Shown here: positions 48,911 through 61,785 of the stretch, in pieces
Layout of the letters: the number at the start of each line of letters is the position of its first letter
Numbering within the stretch: the first letter of the stretch is position 1
NCBI RefSeq assembly: GCF_003589595.1
Contig: NW_020653945.1
Location: 5,635,461-5,699,460, forward strand
Length of the DNA: 64,000 bases
Source of the DNA: Hyposmocoma kahamanoa
Taxonomy: Eukaryota; Arthropoda; Insecta; Lepidoptera; Cosmopterigidae
Direction: 5' to 3'
Translations under genes and position numbers: made by a program
Notes under the pieces: generated by a model
Database searches by the model: none
What the model was told of the DNA's origin: nothing
What the model saw: only the letters and a program-made list of their open reading frames with translations

Positions 48911-50090
48911 TATTATTTATTATTAAACTTACTTAATTAAACACTAGCGATCAAAGCGTACTAGACGGAAACTATTGTATCAAAGGTAATAAAGGCAGAA
49001 AATTTGATGTTTTATTCAAAGATTAAACTAAGAACGTAGAGAGGTCGAACGTAGGTCATGCTTCAACCACATTAAGGACGGCCTTGAAAAAGGTTAAGTG
49101 AAAAGCACTGGCAATGGATGAGATAGGATTAATGTTAATGGAGGAAGTAAAAGAAATATTGCCAGGATCTAGCAAGGTCTGTTTACTGCGATGGAAAATA
49201 AAATCTGAATATGTGTACCTGTAAGTGTGGGCAAATCAAAAGGCAAAAGAATAAGAAATAGTCGACCGACAGTTTTTTATCTGGCCTTAAATTATTACTG
49301 TAAATATAAATAAAATTAGCTCATAACCTGAAAAATATAAAATAAGGTGAGGTTTTAAGACGTCCATAAATAAGATGCTAGATTACAGAAAAATATATAC
49401 CATCTCCGAAAACCTGGTTTTCTAGCCATTTACATAACCTAAATTGACATATCACGCGACCACTTTACACCCCATAAGCCACTTTTGACGATTACGTGGT
49501 ATATTACGAATGGTTTTATTGTTTATTTTAGGTTATGTGAGGTTTATTCATTCATCATTAAACAAAAATACATTTAGCCAATTTAATTCCAAAAAATGAA
49601 AGTAAATTGAAGACTGAAGTTATGAAAGCCGCTGTTCGCACCCTTTTGAGTTCTTAAAGATTACGTCGAGTGGAGTCAAAATGTTGGGTCAAAGGACGAA
49701 ACGAAAATTCGTTAAAAGAGAACCAGTGTCTTGTGCCTCGTTATGTGTTTGAAGAAGCGGTGAATATGTTTCGAGTGCCATGAATGTTCCTTTTTAAATA
49801 ACGCCATTTCGATTTTAATGTGCTAATGACAATTTTATTCAGTCTCTTGTGTTTCATTTCTAGATTTTTAATATAAAATGCAGTTCCATATAATGTTTGT
49901 AACTTATAAAGTCAAATTAGTTTGGTAAATTAATAAAATTATCAGTAGTTTTAAGGTTGATTGTCAAGATAGTGATTCTCTAGAATATTCATTTCCACAA
50001 CTTGTAAGGTCGTATTAGGGCTTATATGAGAATTATCTTGTTTAGGTCAACCTCAGATTACAATGTAATCTGAGAACCCAACAATATAAT
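48911..50090. other. gene-free stretch
   Basis: AT-rich with no supported exon. 49140-49210 is purine-rich without an open frame worth reporting. Confidence 0.5.
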
Positions 50091-50281
50091 TTTTTTTTAT
50101 AATATCAACCAACGGGACGAACAGGTCGTGCTCCTGGTGGTAAGCGACACGCCTACCCATAACAGTTCGCAGTGCCGCTCAAAGTTTCATATCGCAAAGA
50201 TCTGAGAGGGACTGCCACAGCGCCCGCCACCCTGAGACATAAAGTTGACAAGTCCGATGTGCCTGTAAAATTTCGACGAGT
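50091..50281 (+). repeat. family A, 3'-truncated copy
   Basis: Head ttttataatatcaaccaacg through gcgcccgccaccctgag to cctgtaaaatttc. Confidence 0.65.
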
Positions 50282-50414
50282 TGTAGGTAGACAGATGGTG
50301 ACTTTATTTACTTCTGGGACTTTGCTGTTTTGAATCGAAGATTTTTTGGATTTTAATTTAATATTCATCAAGTCCTTTCTTTATAATTATATGATTGGCT
50401 TTAACCAACTTAAA

Positions 50415-50655
50415 AAAAAAAGTTCAATTCGACTGTTTTTTTTGTATGTATGTTACGCGTTTACTCCGGTATTTGTGAAGCGATTTCAATGATTATTTTC
50501 TTGTTGGAAAGAAGTTATCTCAGTATTGGGCCCATTTAAATTTGAAGAAAATATTCCATCGCCAAGGGTGGTAAACTAGGGGACGAATCCGGTTCCGGTT
50601 TCGAACTTTTAAGGTTGGTTTTTTTAATAAAACCGTTATTTTACACATATTCTTT
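50415..50655 (-). repeat. family F, inverted copy
   Basis: Reads attcgactg, gtgaagcgatttcaatg, aaatttgaagaaaatattcc and ggtaaactaggggacg in reverse order to the copy at 9440-9755. Bases 50656-52021 show no gene; 50800-50830 has a short ccgccgccgcc run. Confidence 0.5.
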
Positions 50656-52021
50656 AAGTTGATTACTTTTAGTAACCGTACCATTGTATGTACTGCTAAA
50701 GTACGAGTTAAACTGTAAAAACGTTGATAAATGAAAACAAATATTGATTTAAACAATGTTTCAGTGTTTTTATTAAAACACCTGAAAAATATAAGCCACG
50801 TCGATCACGCCGCCGCCGCCGATCGAAAAACCATCAAACGCCGTTGATTTTACGATCTACGTATATCTCTACAGTAGGAAGTATGTCTAAATGTGACACA
50901 ATTCAATTGTGTCTCAACATATAAGTACTTTATATAATATTTTATATAACAAGTCCTTTGTACAATGGCTGTGTAAAACAAATGTAACGTTACATTCAGA
51001 ACTCATGCATATACGAGTATGTAATTGACAAACGTGACTTTCTTGATTTCCTGAATAGGGATATTCCCTTACAACTTGTAAGGTGTCAATAATTATCGCT
51101 AAAAGTGACAGTGTGTGACAATTAAAGCTACGTTGCTATATTCGCGCCTGCGCGGTGTTAATTGGACGTAACTCAATATGCGTTAGAGGGAGGAAGCCGT
51201 GAATTGCACTCATTAACATGGCAGCTCGATATTGCATTGTGTGCGCCTGGAGTATTCAAATTGAAGTCGTATTGTTTTGATTTAAGAGTTAACAGTTTTA
51301 GTTTTTATGTGGACTTAAGGTGATGGAATTACGAAATACTGAAAAGATCATATTAAACGTAAATACTTCTTTACCACGTATCTTTTTGTGTATTCCATAG
51401 ATAAAAAGATATTAAAATTATCAATATTTAAAATTATCTATATTTTTTACGTTCTTCACTCATTCGTAGCCCGATTCCCTTGAGGGAACTATACGACCGA
51501 ACAGGTGTCTATAAACAATTTTCAATGTGTAATAATAAGTACACGAAAGAAAGCATTGCCGATAGCAATGATAAAAAATATAGAAAATATTTTTAATTCC
51601 GGATCAAATAAGTAAGAGCACAATAATATTCAGACCGTAGTCTGTATAATCTAGCCCACAAGACGAGGCGTCACAAAACCTGAAACATGAACAAAGACAG
51701 TATCAAAGGCACCGAGTAACACCTATTACAATAGTAACAATACAAAAGAAGGGAAAATAAGCCTTCATACGTTTAAACAAGAGGACAGGAACACTTTGAC
51801 ATTTACCCTTTGCGACGAGGGATTAATTCCCGAAGTTTAATGTCAAGTCGATGCTCGAGGGCTACGAGTTGCCATCAAAAGCTATTGGATGTTGTTCGGT
51901 GACAAATTACACGATATGAAATTGGATATTATTAGTTATTATAGTTTATGAGGCAATATGAGGTTTGTTTCTTTTTTATACTTAATAGAATATTGTCACG
52001 GACTATTGCGATCAATTCACT

Positions 52022-52205
52022 CAAGGGTGCTGGTGAAATTACAGGGACTTGTCAATTTATGTCTCAGGGTGACGGGCGCAGTGGGAGTGCCGCGTAAATC
52101 TATGCGATTTAAAGCACTGAGTGGCTAGCAACTGTTGTGGACAGGCGTGTTGCTTTCCACCAGGCGCACGACTTGTTCGTCCCGTCACTTGGTATCATAA
52201 AATAA
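52022..52205 (-). repeat. family A, inverted copy
   Basis: ggtgctggtgaaattacagg to cgtcccgtcacttggtatca; it has lost the tail. Confidence 0.65.
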
Positions 52206-52260
52206 AAACTTAGTGCCACATTAGGTACAGGTAAGTTCTAATGACAACGTAGATTTTAGA

Positions 52261-52495
52261 GTAGTAGAGCTCCTCATGAAAAAAGTTCGTCGAAGAAAGA
52301 ACCATATCTATTTCTGCTTTTAGCTTTAATGCGTAGGGTGCTGGTGAAACTACATCAGATTTACGAGTGTCAACTTTATGTCTCATGGAGACGGACACAG
52401 AGGCAGTGCCTTTCAGATCTTTACGATTTAAAACATACGGAATAGTATTGCAATTGTTATGGAAGCATGTTTCACTAGCCACCAGGCACAAAAAC
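52261..52495 (-). repeat. family A, inverted copy, more diverged
   Basis: Starts gtagtagagctcctcatg and ends tttcactagccaccaggca. It lies 55 bp from the previous copy in the same orientation; divergence differs, so the two are separate insertions, not a tandem duplication. Confidence 0.6.
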
Positions 52496-53851
52496 CTTCT
52501 GCATCTGGATCTGCACCTGGTGTTGAAAAGGCGATGTTACCACGACCAAATTGAGGGTGTCGTAAAGAAAGCCTAGTCTAGAGTAGGTACCCTTAACCAA
52601 AGAGCATACATAAAAGTGCTGATGCGTGTTGATAAGGCGAAAGATGAGTGTCAGGATATATAAAGGTCTTTGCCTATCTCCACGGGAAAAGTGCGTGAAG
52701 TGTATGTATACAATACAGGGTTATTTTTAAAATATTAACAACCTTGCAGGACTCTATTAGTGACATCATAAACAACAACTTTTGTAACCTTGACTTTTTA
52801 CAAAACAAAAACCAAAAATAAACTTTTAAGTTTTTGTTGTACTATCTGACACTTTTTAAGTTCAAACGTGCAAGCGTTCTCCGCGAGTACTCCCACCCCG
52901 TCCTGCATAGAGTTATTACCGTTTAGCGATCTATTTAAATGTATTTATTTTTGTATAAAAGTAAAATCTGATGAATTATAAAATGTTATGGAATAAAAGT
53001 TGTTATTTGTTACGGTTAGTAATACAGTCCTGTGAGGTTCTTAATAATTTGCAAATAACCCTATATTTTGGAGAACGCAAAGAAAGCTTTTGTTTAAAAA
53101 AAAATTATATACATCTAGTGTTGGGTCATCATCAAAAATTCCATTTGAAAAAATAATATTTTTCAGAAAAATGAATCAATTTTCTGAATATTTTTCCTAT
53201 ATCTTTCCATATAGTGCACCTGTAAAAAGTTGAAGACAATTTGTGAAAATAAGCCCAACAGTGTTTGTAAATCACATTTAGCAATGTTTATACAATTACA
53301 TTTTATAATTAATGTAAAATAAAACTTTGAAAGATATATTTTTCTGAAAACATTTCCACAATCAGAAATTTTTTGGAAAATAACCTAAACACTAAATACA
53401 CCTTACGTAAGAAACTATTTTAATTGAGATAGAATGTTTCAATTTGATTTAACTCTGGTGATAATATTGAACGTAACATTGCAGTGCGCTTGTGGTTAGC
53501 CGCGACCACCGCGCGACGTAAACTGCTGCGCCGCGGTTTTTGAGTTAGCTCTAGCACTCAGGATTTGAGCAATACGAAATTACGTACGTAAAGCTAATGC
53601 TAGTCTGTTCAAATACTGAAATGTGGTTTATGTTACAATGCTGTGTTACAGTAAAAGCAACTATAAAAAAAGTTAATCCATAAAATTTTTCTTTGCCTAA
53701 AACGCTATCCGCCAAGGACCAATTATGGTTCACGGACAGTAACGACGTCTGCCGTAAACTTAAATATCAGAATATAATGGTAAAAGGAAAATAACCGGCC
53801 AGTCTTTTGAAAAAAGAAATTCTGCATTACTGTTCATACAAAGATCGATAC

Positions 53852-53985
53852 AAACACAAAGAAAAATTCCTTCGATCCGTCTAGACTCGAACTAGAGTAC
53901 GTTGATTCACCATGGCTACCGCTCTTGCCAACTGAATTACATATCGAGTTAGCAGATCTTATGTTACGAATTTCTCTATGTGCTC
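53852..53985 (-). repeat. SINE family D, copy
   Basis: On the - strand: actcgatatgtaattcagtt, ggcaagagcggtagcc (box A), ctagttcgagtctagac (box B), gatcgaaggaatttttc. It mirrors the + copy at 54770. Bases 52496-53851 hold nothing recognisable. Confidence 0.55.
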
Positions 53986-54304
53986 GTTTTGAACTGAAAA
54001 ATTGGGTTTGAACAGTTTCTTTGTGATTACTCCACCTGTGAGAAACTTAAGAAAGTTTCTTCATATGATGGTATGTCCGTATGAATATTATGGTAGTAAA
54101 ACCATCAAAGATATTCAATACAATAAATATTTCACAATACGCATTATTTTGGGGTTTTTACTAATGTCCCACTAAATGTGCCCGTGGCGTGACATACACA
54201 TTAATGTAAACTTTTTATTTAAATAAGGTAAACAAATTTAAAAAAACAACGTATTTCAGTCTGTAACTATCAGCGATTCACCAAATCCTCAACACAAGTG
54301 TGCT

Positions 54305-54787
54305 TTGGCCTGGCGCCAACTGCCTACCGATGCACTTTTCGCATGTTTACTTACTTTTATTTCAACGTTGACAGCTCTAATTTGGCATGCTTTTGACAAT
54401 GAGTGCTGTAAAACTTTTGAATCATTAAATAATGCTGTGAATGGGTTGTTACAAATCTTGACACAAAATCGTAACATTTTATTTTCCAAACATTTGTTTT
54501 ATGTTCAATGTTGCAAAAATACAATATTCTGGCTTGTCAAAACGACACTGAAAACGCTATGTGTGATATTTTCCCTTTTTTATTATTTTAATGGAAACTA
54601 TAACGACCTGTTTGTTACGAAAAAAAGAGGTGTAGAATTTTTTGATCTTCACAATTTGTTTTTATTCTTTACAGTTAGAAGCGTAAATCTTCTGCGTAAT
54701 GATAATGAAATTCCAGAATTTTATTGTATTATGACGACAACAACATCTGCAACAATCTGTACAGAACGATCTGTAGCTCGTTGGTAA
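54305..54787 (+). other. 160-codon open frame, coding status doubtful
   Basis: Starts M-A-W-R-Q-L-P-T and is long for AT-rich DNA, but it runs into the SINE at 54770 for its last residues. It has no splice context or motif I recognise and is rich in Phe, Leu and Asn as random AT-rich sequence would be. A relic of an unknown repeat is as likely as a gene. Confidence 0.2.
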
Positions 54788-54890
54788 GAGCGGTGGCCCC
54801 GGTGTGGTAACAGACGCTGGTTCAAGTCCAGTAATATCGAAGGAATTTCTATTTATGTTGGATCTTTGTATCAATATACTAGCGGAATAT
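54770..54890 (+). repeat. SINE family D, + copy
   Basis: tgtagctcgttggtaagagc (box A), ggttcaagtccag (box B), then atcgaaggaatttc and ttggatctttgtatcaatat. Confidence 0.6.
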
Positions 54891-55086
54891 TTTCACACGA
54901 AATATGTGAATAACATGGTAGCAAAAATGTCATAATGTTTAATAAAATAAAATACTTAATAATAAATTTTATGCTCTTGATTTTAATGACTCTATAACCT
55001 GACTTGGAAGAAAAACAAGTTTATTTCTCGTATTTTCCATGGCAAACGTTATCATTGCGAAGCAACGACTTGGTAGTTAATTTCGT

Positions 55087-55281
55087 CTATCTATGTGTAC
55101 ATCGGCCTAGGAAATGTTTAATGTTGCATGCAATCTTATCACACGCAGCTTTATCACGCGTTTTGTTAATGTAATGCAAATGTGCAGTCGCATTAATTAT
55201 ACTTTTATCAAATTTTGCTAAATCCCTGTGCTTTTTATGGTAAGATTCCAAGTGTTTTACTTTATACAGTTTATTAATCAA
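55087..55281 (-). other. short open frame of protein-like composition, possible repeat relic
   Basis: A 64-codon frame rich in Lys, His and Asp with two Cys; it ends directly beside the head of a family A copy. No motif assignable. It may be a fragment of a transposon protein interrupted by that repeat. Confidence 0.2.
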
Positions 55282-55301
55282 TATGTTGTTTGTAAATGTC
55301 T

Positions 55302-55560
55302 TTTTTTATGATTGTAAGTAACGGGATGAACAGTTGCAGTGCCACTCAGAGCTTTAAATCGCACAGATCTGAGGGGCACTGCTACTGCGCCCGTCACCTT
55401 GAGACATAAGTTGACAATAAGTCTCATGTGCCTGTAATTTCACCAGCACCCTTACCCCTCCATTACCCTGCTCACATTAATGCTTGGCGGTAGAAATAGG
55501 TAAGGTAAGGCAGCACTTCCCTGGACAAACTGTCACAAGGAACTCTACTGCTAATAAATG
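55302..55560 (+). repeat. family A copy
   Basis: Head tttttatgattgtaagtaac; a deletion joins it directly to gttgcagtgccactcag; tail ggaactctactgctaa. Confidence 0.65.
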
Positions 55561-55712
55561 TACTCTGTTCTTGAGACTGAATAACTTTAAAGTTTCAAAA
55601 GTTCACAAAGTTTTCCGTGGTACCAATTATGTCAGTTTCTGTTATCGCGCTATTAGTTGAATTTGGATTGCTTAATTAAAAGTTAGAATTACTGTGTAAG
55701 TAAACACTGTTA

Positions 55713-56167
55713 GGGCGCGTTTCCATTATGTTGTAACTTTTTATTTATCGTTGGACGACCGTCGCGTCTAGTCATCACGACTATCTGTCGTGACTGTGTC
55801 GTGGACGTTTATTTTGTCGTTGAACGACTGTCGTGTCTAGCTGTCCTCACTAGATCGTGGTGACAATTTAACGGTTCATGGCAGCCGCCTTGTCGTTTGC
55901 ACAAGAGAATCGTTCGAAGTTACGGTTATCTGTCGTTACATTTTTATCGAGAGGTTTTATTTATCGTCTGACGACTGTCATTCTAGCTCTTCCCACTGTC
56001 ACGACAATTATTCGTCTTAACGACAAAAAAGTGGTGAACGACACTTAATCGTGTTGTACTATATGTAAACAAATTCATTTAAATACATACAAGTCACGAC
56101 ACTTGGAACTTCACGACACTTGAAACTGCACGACTGTCTGTCGTCACGACATAATGGGAACGCACCC
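55713..56167. mobile_element. PIF/Harbinger-like MITE, copy 2
   Basis: Ends gggcgcgtttccattatg and cataatgggaacgcaccc. TTA is duplicated at 55710-55712 and 56168-56170. It shares with copy 1 the blocks gtcgtggacgtttatttt, atggcagccgccttgtcg (cggcagccgccttgtcg in copy 1) and ttaatcgtgttgtactatat, and is 62 bp longer. Confidence 0.75.
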
Positions 56168-56375
56168 TTAACGTATTTCAGTAAAAGATGCATTTCAGGC
56201 TGCGTTTTTTTAAAATAATTAGTATTGAATGAAAAACAATTAACGGCACGTTAGGCTGTACTTAGGTCCTTGTATTGTCTTATCGCGTGTGTCTTAGTGA
56301 GATAACACATTTAAAACTTATGTTTAAAGGGAAATGTACACGTAATAAGCGACATATAGTCTTAATTAAGCTACA

Positions 56376-56575
56376 GTTGCACACCGGTTTTCATGATGTC
56401 GTCATCTCTGTGGTCCCGGGTTCGATCCCCGGCCGAGTCAATGTAGAAAAGTAACTTTTCCCTATTGTCTCGTGTCTGGGTGTTTTGTGGTACCGTCGTT
56501 GTTTCCGATTTGTGTAACACAAGTGCTTCAGCTACTTACTTTGTGATCAGAGCAATGTATGATGTTGTCTAATAA
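56376..56575 (+). repeat. SINE family C, copy 2
   Basis: cacaccggttttcatgatgt, box B gggttcgatccccggccg, then gtctcgtgtctgggtg and gtaccgtcgttgtttccga. The 5' end with box A is degraded. Confidence 0.65.
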
Positions 56576-57797
56576 ATTATACATGTATAATATACAATGT
56601 AACTTGTAGTTAATTTACGAGAGAGACAGTAGTTAGATAAATAAATAAAATTTATGAACCATGTCATATTGCTACACACACCTATATTAAAAAAGAATGT
56701 AAGTTGTTTATTCGTCCTGCATGTATGCCTGTTGTCCACGCGTCTCCTGTAAGGGTACGGTTAAGGCCATAGCCCACCACGAAGTCCCAATGCGGGTTGG
56801 GGATTTCCATCGAGTTTATAACCAGAAATAGATACGAAATAAGGGCCATCCATCCCTGGCAACTAATCAGGCAAATGGGCCTTATATCACTTTTAAATAT
56901 CAACTCTCGTTTGCGCTGAAATCACAAATTAGAAAACTGAAATAATACAGCGCCAACAACTGACCTGTGTGTACGTCTCCGTGTATTCCAAAAATATTCT
57001 GTATTTGTTCTAATAAAGATGATATCTCTAACTATGAGGGGCTGCTCCATTCGGTAGTGTGGAAAAAACAGCAAAATAATTACAAAACAAATGAAATCAA
57101 ATTTCATCGGTAATTAAATATGTAATTTTTCAATTTTCATCGATTACTGTACAGCTCTAGTTGATTTGAAGTGAAACAATTGACGACACCCGTCATTGTT
57201 TCGAATTCGGGCTGGCCAATCGGAGCGCAGTTGTACACGTAACGATTTGCCAGAATAGTTTTCAAACATTTCGTCTCTATTTCTGGTTATATACTCGATG
57301 GGGATTTCACACGTTTTTAGTAGCGTACCTACAGCTAACATACATATGTGCAATCATTCATATTATCAATGTCACAATGTTACAATTGAATATTATAATA
57401 TCAAGGGATAATATATATATGATCGTCAGTGATATAAACAATAATCGTTAATATGAAACAAAATACTATGTATCAAAATAAATAAAAAAAATTGTCAGAA
57501 TAAAACGTTGTCCAATAATAATAAAATTAAATTTTTTTGTAATAAATTTCTCTACACAGTAAAATTCATTATCCAATGAACAAAAAAAGGGGTTTCTGTA
57601 TGACTGATATATGAATTGTTTATAAGTTTACAAAACCTCAAAATCATATTTGTTTTTATTGTTTATATGAAGCGTAATGGTAATAATAAAGATAGAATAA
57701 GAAATGCAGATATAAGAGCGCTTACACACGGTGACTTTTAGCAGCGAAGCAAATGCGCGTTCGTGAAACGCGCGGATTGAAATGAAATGGGCAAATA

Positions 57798-57980
57798 AAA
57801 TTACTAAGTGGACAGGACCATAAAATAAGAGGACCGGAGGTAGGTAGACCAAAAGAGAGATGGGTTGATGAAATAAACAAAGCAGCTGGTAACGACTGGA
57901 TGAGCAAGGCGAAAGACAGAAAACTGTGGAGGGAAATGGAGGAGGCCTTTACTCGAAGAGAAGTTCCAAATAATGTGTAA
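57798..57980 (+). mobile_element. RTE-type LINE, 3' end of ORF2
   Basis: About 50 codons before a TAA read G-R-P-K-E-R-W-V-D-E-I, then A-G-N-D-W and D-R-K-L-W-R-E-M-E-E-A-F, the conserved end of insect endonuclease/reverse-transcriptase proteins. Just upstream a frameshift separates a T-K-W-T-G piece. Everything 5' is missing. Confidence 0.65.
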
Positions 57981-58687
57981 AATTCAAATCATTTTCATTA
58001 TTATTATTTTATGTTGAATTATTCAATTAGATAGTTTATGTATAATGTGAATGGTATTAAGGGAATAAATTAGGTTTTATTATTATTGTAATGGTAATAA
58101 GCATATTATGTCGTAAGCAAATGCTTGTTGTTATAAGTATAACTTGACTTGTTGTCACTTTTGGATAGAGGAGTTACAAAGTAGAGAATTCCTATTTATT
58201 TTTTCTGTATTAAGTACATTTTCATTAAATAATTTCTATTTATACCTAGTATACAAAACTACAAAGATAACTTTTAACAAATCAATCAAAATCAGCACAT
58301 AAGCGAGCTTCCTGTCCGATCGAGCAATCTCCGTAAGTGGCTCAAGGGGCGGCTAAATTGAATTAAATTGGTCGCCAGAAAACCATTTGTAGCATTCTAA
58401 CAATGACTGATGTCCACTGCACAGACCTAGGATAGGATTATGAACTTTATTTTGTGTATTTGTTGTTTGTTTCTAACCCTCCTATTGTGTGTCCATTGCG
58501 TGTGTCCATTGCAGGGTGTAAATAAGGGATGGCACATACTGCGTCCACACCGGATGCATTGTTATTGACAGACGTTTAGTATAGACATTGAAACGTGCTG
58601 ACAAATAGAATCTAATATGAAATTATAATGAAAATGCTTACAAATGTATTTCACGTAATAATAATAATGATAATGCACATACTCAAC

Positions 58688-58880
58688 ATAGCCCCGCACT
58701 AGGGAAACCCTGTGTCACAGGTGCCATGGACACACACATAGACAACCACAAGTTACACCCAAACTCATGAGAGAAATAAATGTAGGCCACACAAATATTT
58801 CTTCCGGCCCTGGAATCGAAACTGGGACCTCTGCGTGGCAGTCGGGCATGGTAACCGTTCGCCCGCAGAGGTAGTTAAAA
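58688..58880 (-). repeat. SINE family B, inverted copy
   Basis: On the - strand: cctctgcgggcgaacggttac, gcagaggtcccagtttcgatt, body with tctcatgagtttgggtg, tccatggcacctgtgacaca and gggtttccctagtgcggggc. Confidence 0.75.
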
Positions 58881-59398
58881 CTATATCTAACTATCTATAA
58901 CTACCTATAAAACTATAACTCTATGACGGATTTGCTCGAAGGCCCAGTAGGCCCGGGCCTAGGGCGGCCAGATTTTAGGGGCGGCCAATCGTACCTAAAT
59001 ATTCTAAACGCTCACGCGCATTATGGCGGGCCGCACTGTACCGCATCGCATAACAATAATCTTCCTAAATCACTTTCGTACGTTTTATGTATAAAATATA
59101 GATATGTCTACCAGTATTTATAATGAGTGTTGAGAAAGGAGCGGCTGGTACTGACTACATGGCCTCGGGCCTGGGGCGGCCAAGACTGCAAATCTGCAAA
59201 TCCGCCACTGACTCTGTGTAATTAGGTATCTAAAAATGATTGTGTTCATGATGGATCACTGATTCCTAAGATACAAGTTTTCTTAGAGCAAGAGAGCAGA
59301 GTCTAGGAGCAAGGAAAATAGCTTAATTGTTACGAAAAACTGTCCCTACGCAATGTTGCACCAAATGTTATTTCTGTGAATAAATATTATTATTATTA

Positions 59399-59677
59399 TT
59401 TATAATATTAAGTGACGGGACGAACGTTGTGCCTGTCCATAACAGTTGCAGTGCCACTCAAAGCTTTAAGTCCAAAGATCTAAGGGACATTGCCACTACG
59501 CCCGTCACCCCGAGACATAAGTTGACAAGTCTCATATGCCTCTGATTTCACCAGCACCCTTACCCTTAAAACTGGAACACAGTAATGCTCATAGTACGGC
59601 TTAGCGGCAGAAATAGGTGAGGTGGCAGTACTATCCTGCACGAACTCTTTCACAAGGAGCTCTACTGCTACTAAATG
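59399..59677 (+). repeat. family A, near full length
   Basis: Head ataatattaagtgacgggac, tail gagctctactgctactaaa. It directly precedes the MITE at 59710. Confidence 0.7.
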
Positions 59678-59709
59678 CTATTATTATGTCAAGTAATAAT
59701 TATAATAAT

Positions 59710-59817
59710 GTACACACGCCAGCACATCAAGCTACACATTGACGTATCTTGTTCCGTTGCATTGGAGGCGATTTTCGAACAAAAATGTGTAGTCTGATGT
59801 GCCGTTGTACGTACAAG
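59710..59817. mobile_element. short TIR element (MITE), copy 3
   Basis: Very close to the copy at 1704-1816, with the same ends and the aggcgattttcgaa core. It lies 58 kb away, suggesting recent activity of the family. Confidence 0.55.
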
Positions 59818-60689
59818 AAAAACAAACATCAATTACCTGGTCTCAATCTAGGTAATTCCTTGTACGTACTATGAAATGAAATGAAATGAAATAAGGTTTA
59901 TTGCATTGAATAGGTTATTACAGGATGGTAGTTATTATATTTGAGTTCATCTATTCAGCCATTATACAAAAGCATGCAAAATTAAATATTATCTTCCAAG
60001 TAAGTTAATGTTCCAAGTAGTCATTTACACTATAAAATTGTTTTTTAACTAGGTATTTATACGGTTCAGTTGTAATTTTTTTTAAATGTAAGAATTTTTA
60101 TTTCAATTGGTAGTCTATTATAAATTTTCCTGCACATGTAATATGAACTTTTTAACTAGAGTGTAGTTTTAGGTATATTTTCAACAACAAGTCTGTCTGG
60201 GTTTCTTTTTGCGCGTGGATTAATTTTTATTGATTTTTAATTAATTTTAGATGCTGTTTGACAAACTTCATAAATATACATGGAAGGTAAAGTCAAAATA
60301 TTTAAATTCTCGAACAGCAGCTTGCCGCACATTGCTCGTATACATCTTTTTGAGTTATAAATGCTGGTTCGGCATAAGTTCCATTACCCCATATGATTAT
60401 CCATAACGCAGAACCTACGCGATTAGCCGTGGTAAGCGAATAAATAAATGTTTTTAGAAGTAATTTGTTTTAACTTAACCTATGAAGGACGTATCTGTTC
60501 GTTTCATATGATTACCAGAGCAATGGAACTCACAAAGAGGCACAACCGAGATCACCCAGACCAGGACCAATTTAGAAAAAGTAATTTAATTCTTTGGCCC
60601 ACTGAGGACGTCAACTCAACTCTACTCAATACTAAAGTCAGGACTTGAGTATTGCAGTGAGCACTGAAAATCATACTCAAGTCCTTGCC

Positions 60690-60781
60690 ATTAGGGTCGT
60701 ATTTCCAGTGCTTGAAATCATAATCAAGTTTGCTCAAATCCTGACTTGAGCATTGAGTACAGTTCTGGAATACGACCCTCA
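60690..60781. mobile_element. very short MITE
   Basis: Ends agggtcgtatttccag and ctggaatacgaccct, about 90 bp. The inner sequence repeats the actcaagt/gacttgag motif also found just to the left (60625-60680). Confidence 0.55.
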
Positions 60782-61200
60782 GTGGCGGATCCAACGATTG
60801 ACGAGACGGACGACGAAATTAAAACGAATGGGGAGAGTGTCGTTGTCCGTACATAATTCAGCTAGAAACTCTAACCCCAAACAAAATATATTTCAATAAA
60901 GATGAAATACTAACATTACACAATAATAAAATACACAGACAAACAAAAGACGAAAGGCATGCTACAACTTTTTTCAGGCTACAACATCCTCTCGCAAGCT
61001 TGAGATGACATGATAAAGTTAAAAATAACGGCAGGGGGTGAAACGAACATCAATGAATAAAAAATACTAATTATGAATAGTCATATATTCATCTATGAGA
61101 TATTTTGTATTCGTTTAAATAATATTATTGGCTATCTGCGTCATTTTAGTCTCTTCAATTCTAAAATGGCGCAGAGCATTTTCTAAAACAAATCGATAAA

Positions 61201-61430
61201 CTTAAGCGATACATCTGTCCATAACAGTTGCAGTGCCACTCAGAGCTTTAAATCACAAATATCTGACAGGCACTGCCGCTGTGCCCGATATCCTGAGACA
61301 TAAGTTGTAAAGTCCCATGTGCCTGTAATTTCACTAGCACCCTCAGTGTAATGCACAGTAATGCTCACAATACTGCTTGGCAGAATTAGGTAAGGAGGCA
61401 ATATTCTCCTCGAGGAACTATTTGACACTA
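61201..61430 (+). repeat. family A, 5'-truncated copy
   Basis: Begins within the unit (aagcgatacatctgtccata) and runs to the tail. A deletion replaced the caccttaccgtcaaac region. Confidence 0.6.
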
Positions 61431-61689
61431 ATAGCATTCCTTCATACGATAGGTAACAAATTGAACTAAATTCAGGTTATAACATGTATTATTTGTAGCA
61501 CGGGTCTTAATGCAATAGTATATTATCTTGGATAATTGAACAAGGAAATCGTTGCATATGATTGCGACGATGTTAACTACGAAATAACAACATAATTATA
61601 TGAACGTAGTGAGCCTGTAATAATAAATAAGTAATAAAAATAAAACTCTGACTAGACTCTAAAAATTACTAATTGAAAGGTAGCCTTAC

Positions 61690-61785
61690 CTGATTTGCAA
61701 AGCGTTAAAATTTGCGTGTGGCTAATGGTAACACGCACCCCTTCCGCATTATCTTTTATCACTGACAATCCAACGCGATAGTGTA
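61690..61785 (-). CDS. candidate internal exon of an unidentified gene
   Basis: Donor CAG|GTAAGG at its lower edge, acceptor ttaataattgag at the upper edge, 96 bp, phase 1 in and out. The frame reads G-V-R-V-T-I-S-H-T-Q-I-L-T-L-C-K-S, protein-like composition unlike the surrounding DNA. No neighbouring exon with the complementary phase was found, so it could be part of a larger gene on this strand (possibly 5' of the junction-type gene) or a false positive. Confidence 0.3.

Noticed and set aside
54770..54850. tRNA gene-like sequence with A and B boxes
   Set aside because: The 3' continuation is SINE body, the cloverleaf is incomplete, and similar copies recur in the window; a tRNA-derived SINE, not a tRNA gene. 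The same applies to families B, C and E.
56780..57320. Inverted match of about 35 bp (atttccatcgag..ataaccagaaatag and its reverse complement) 480 bp apart
   Set aside because: Only the tips pair and nothing else supports a bounded element; possibly two fragments of one dispersed repeat.
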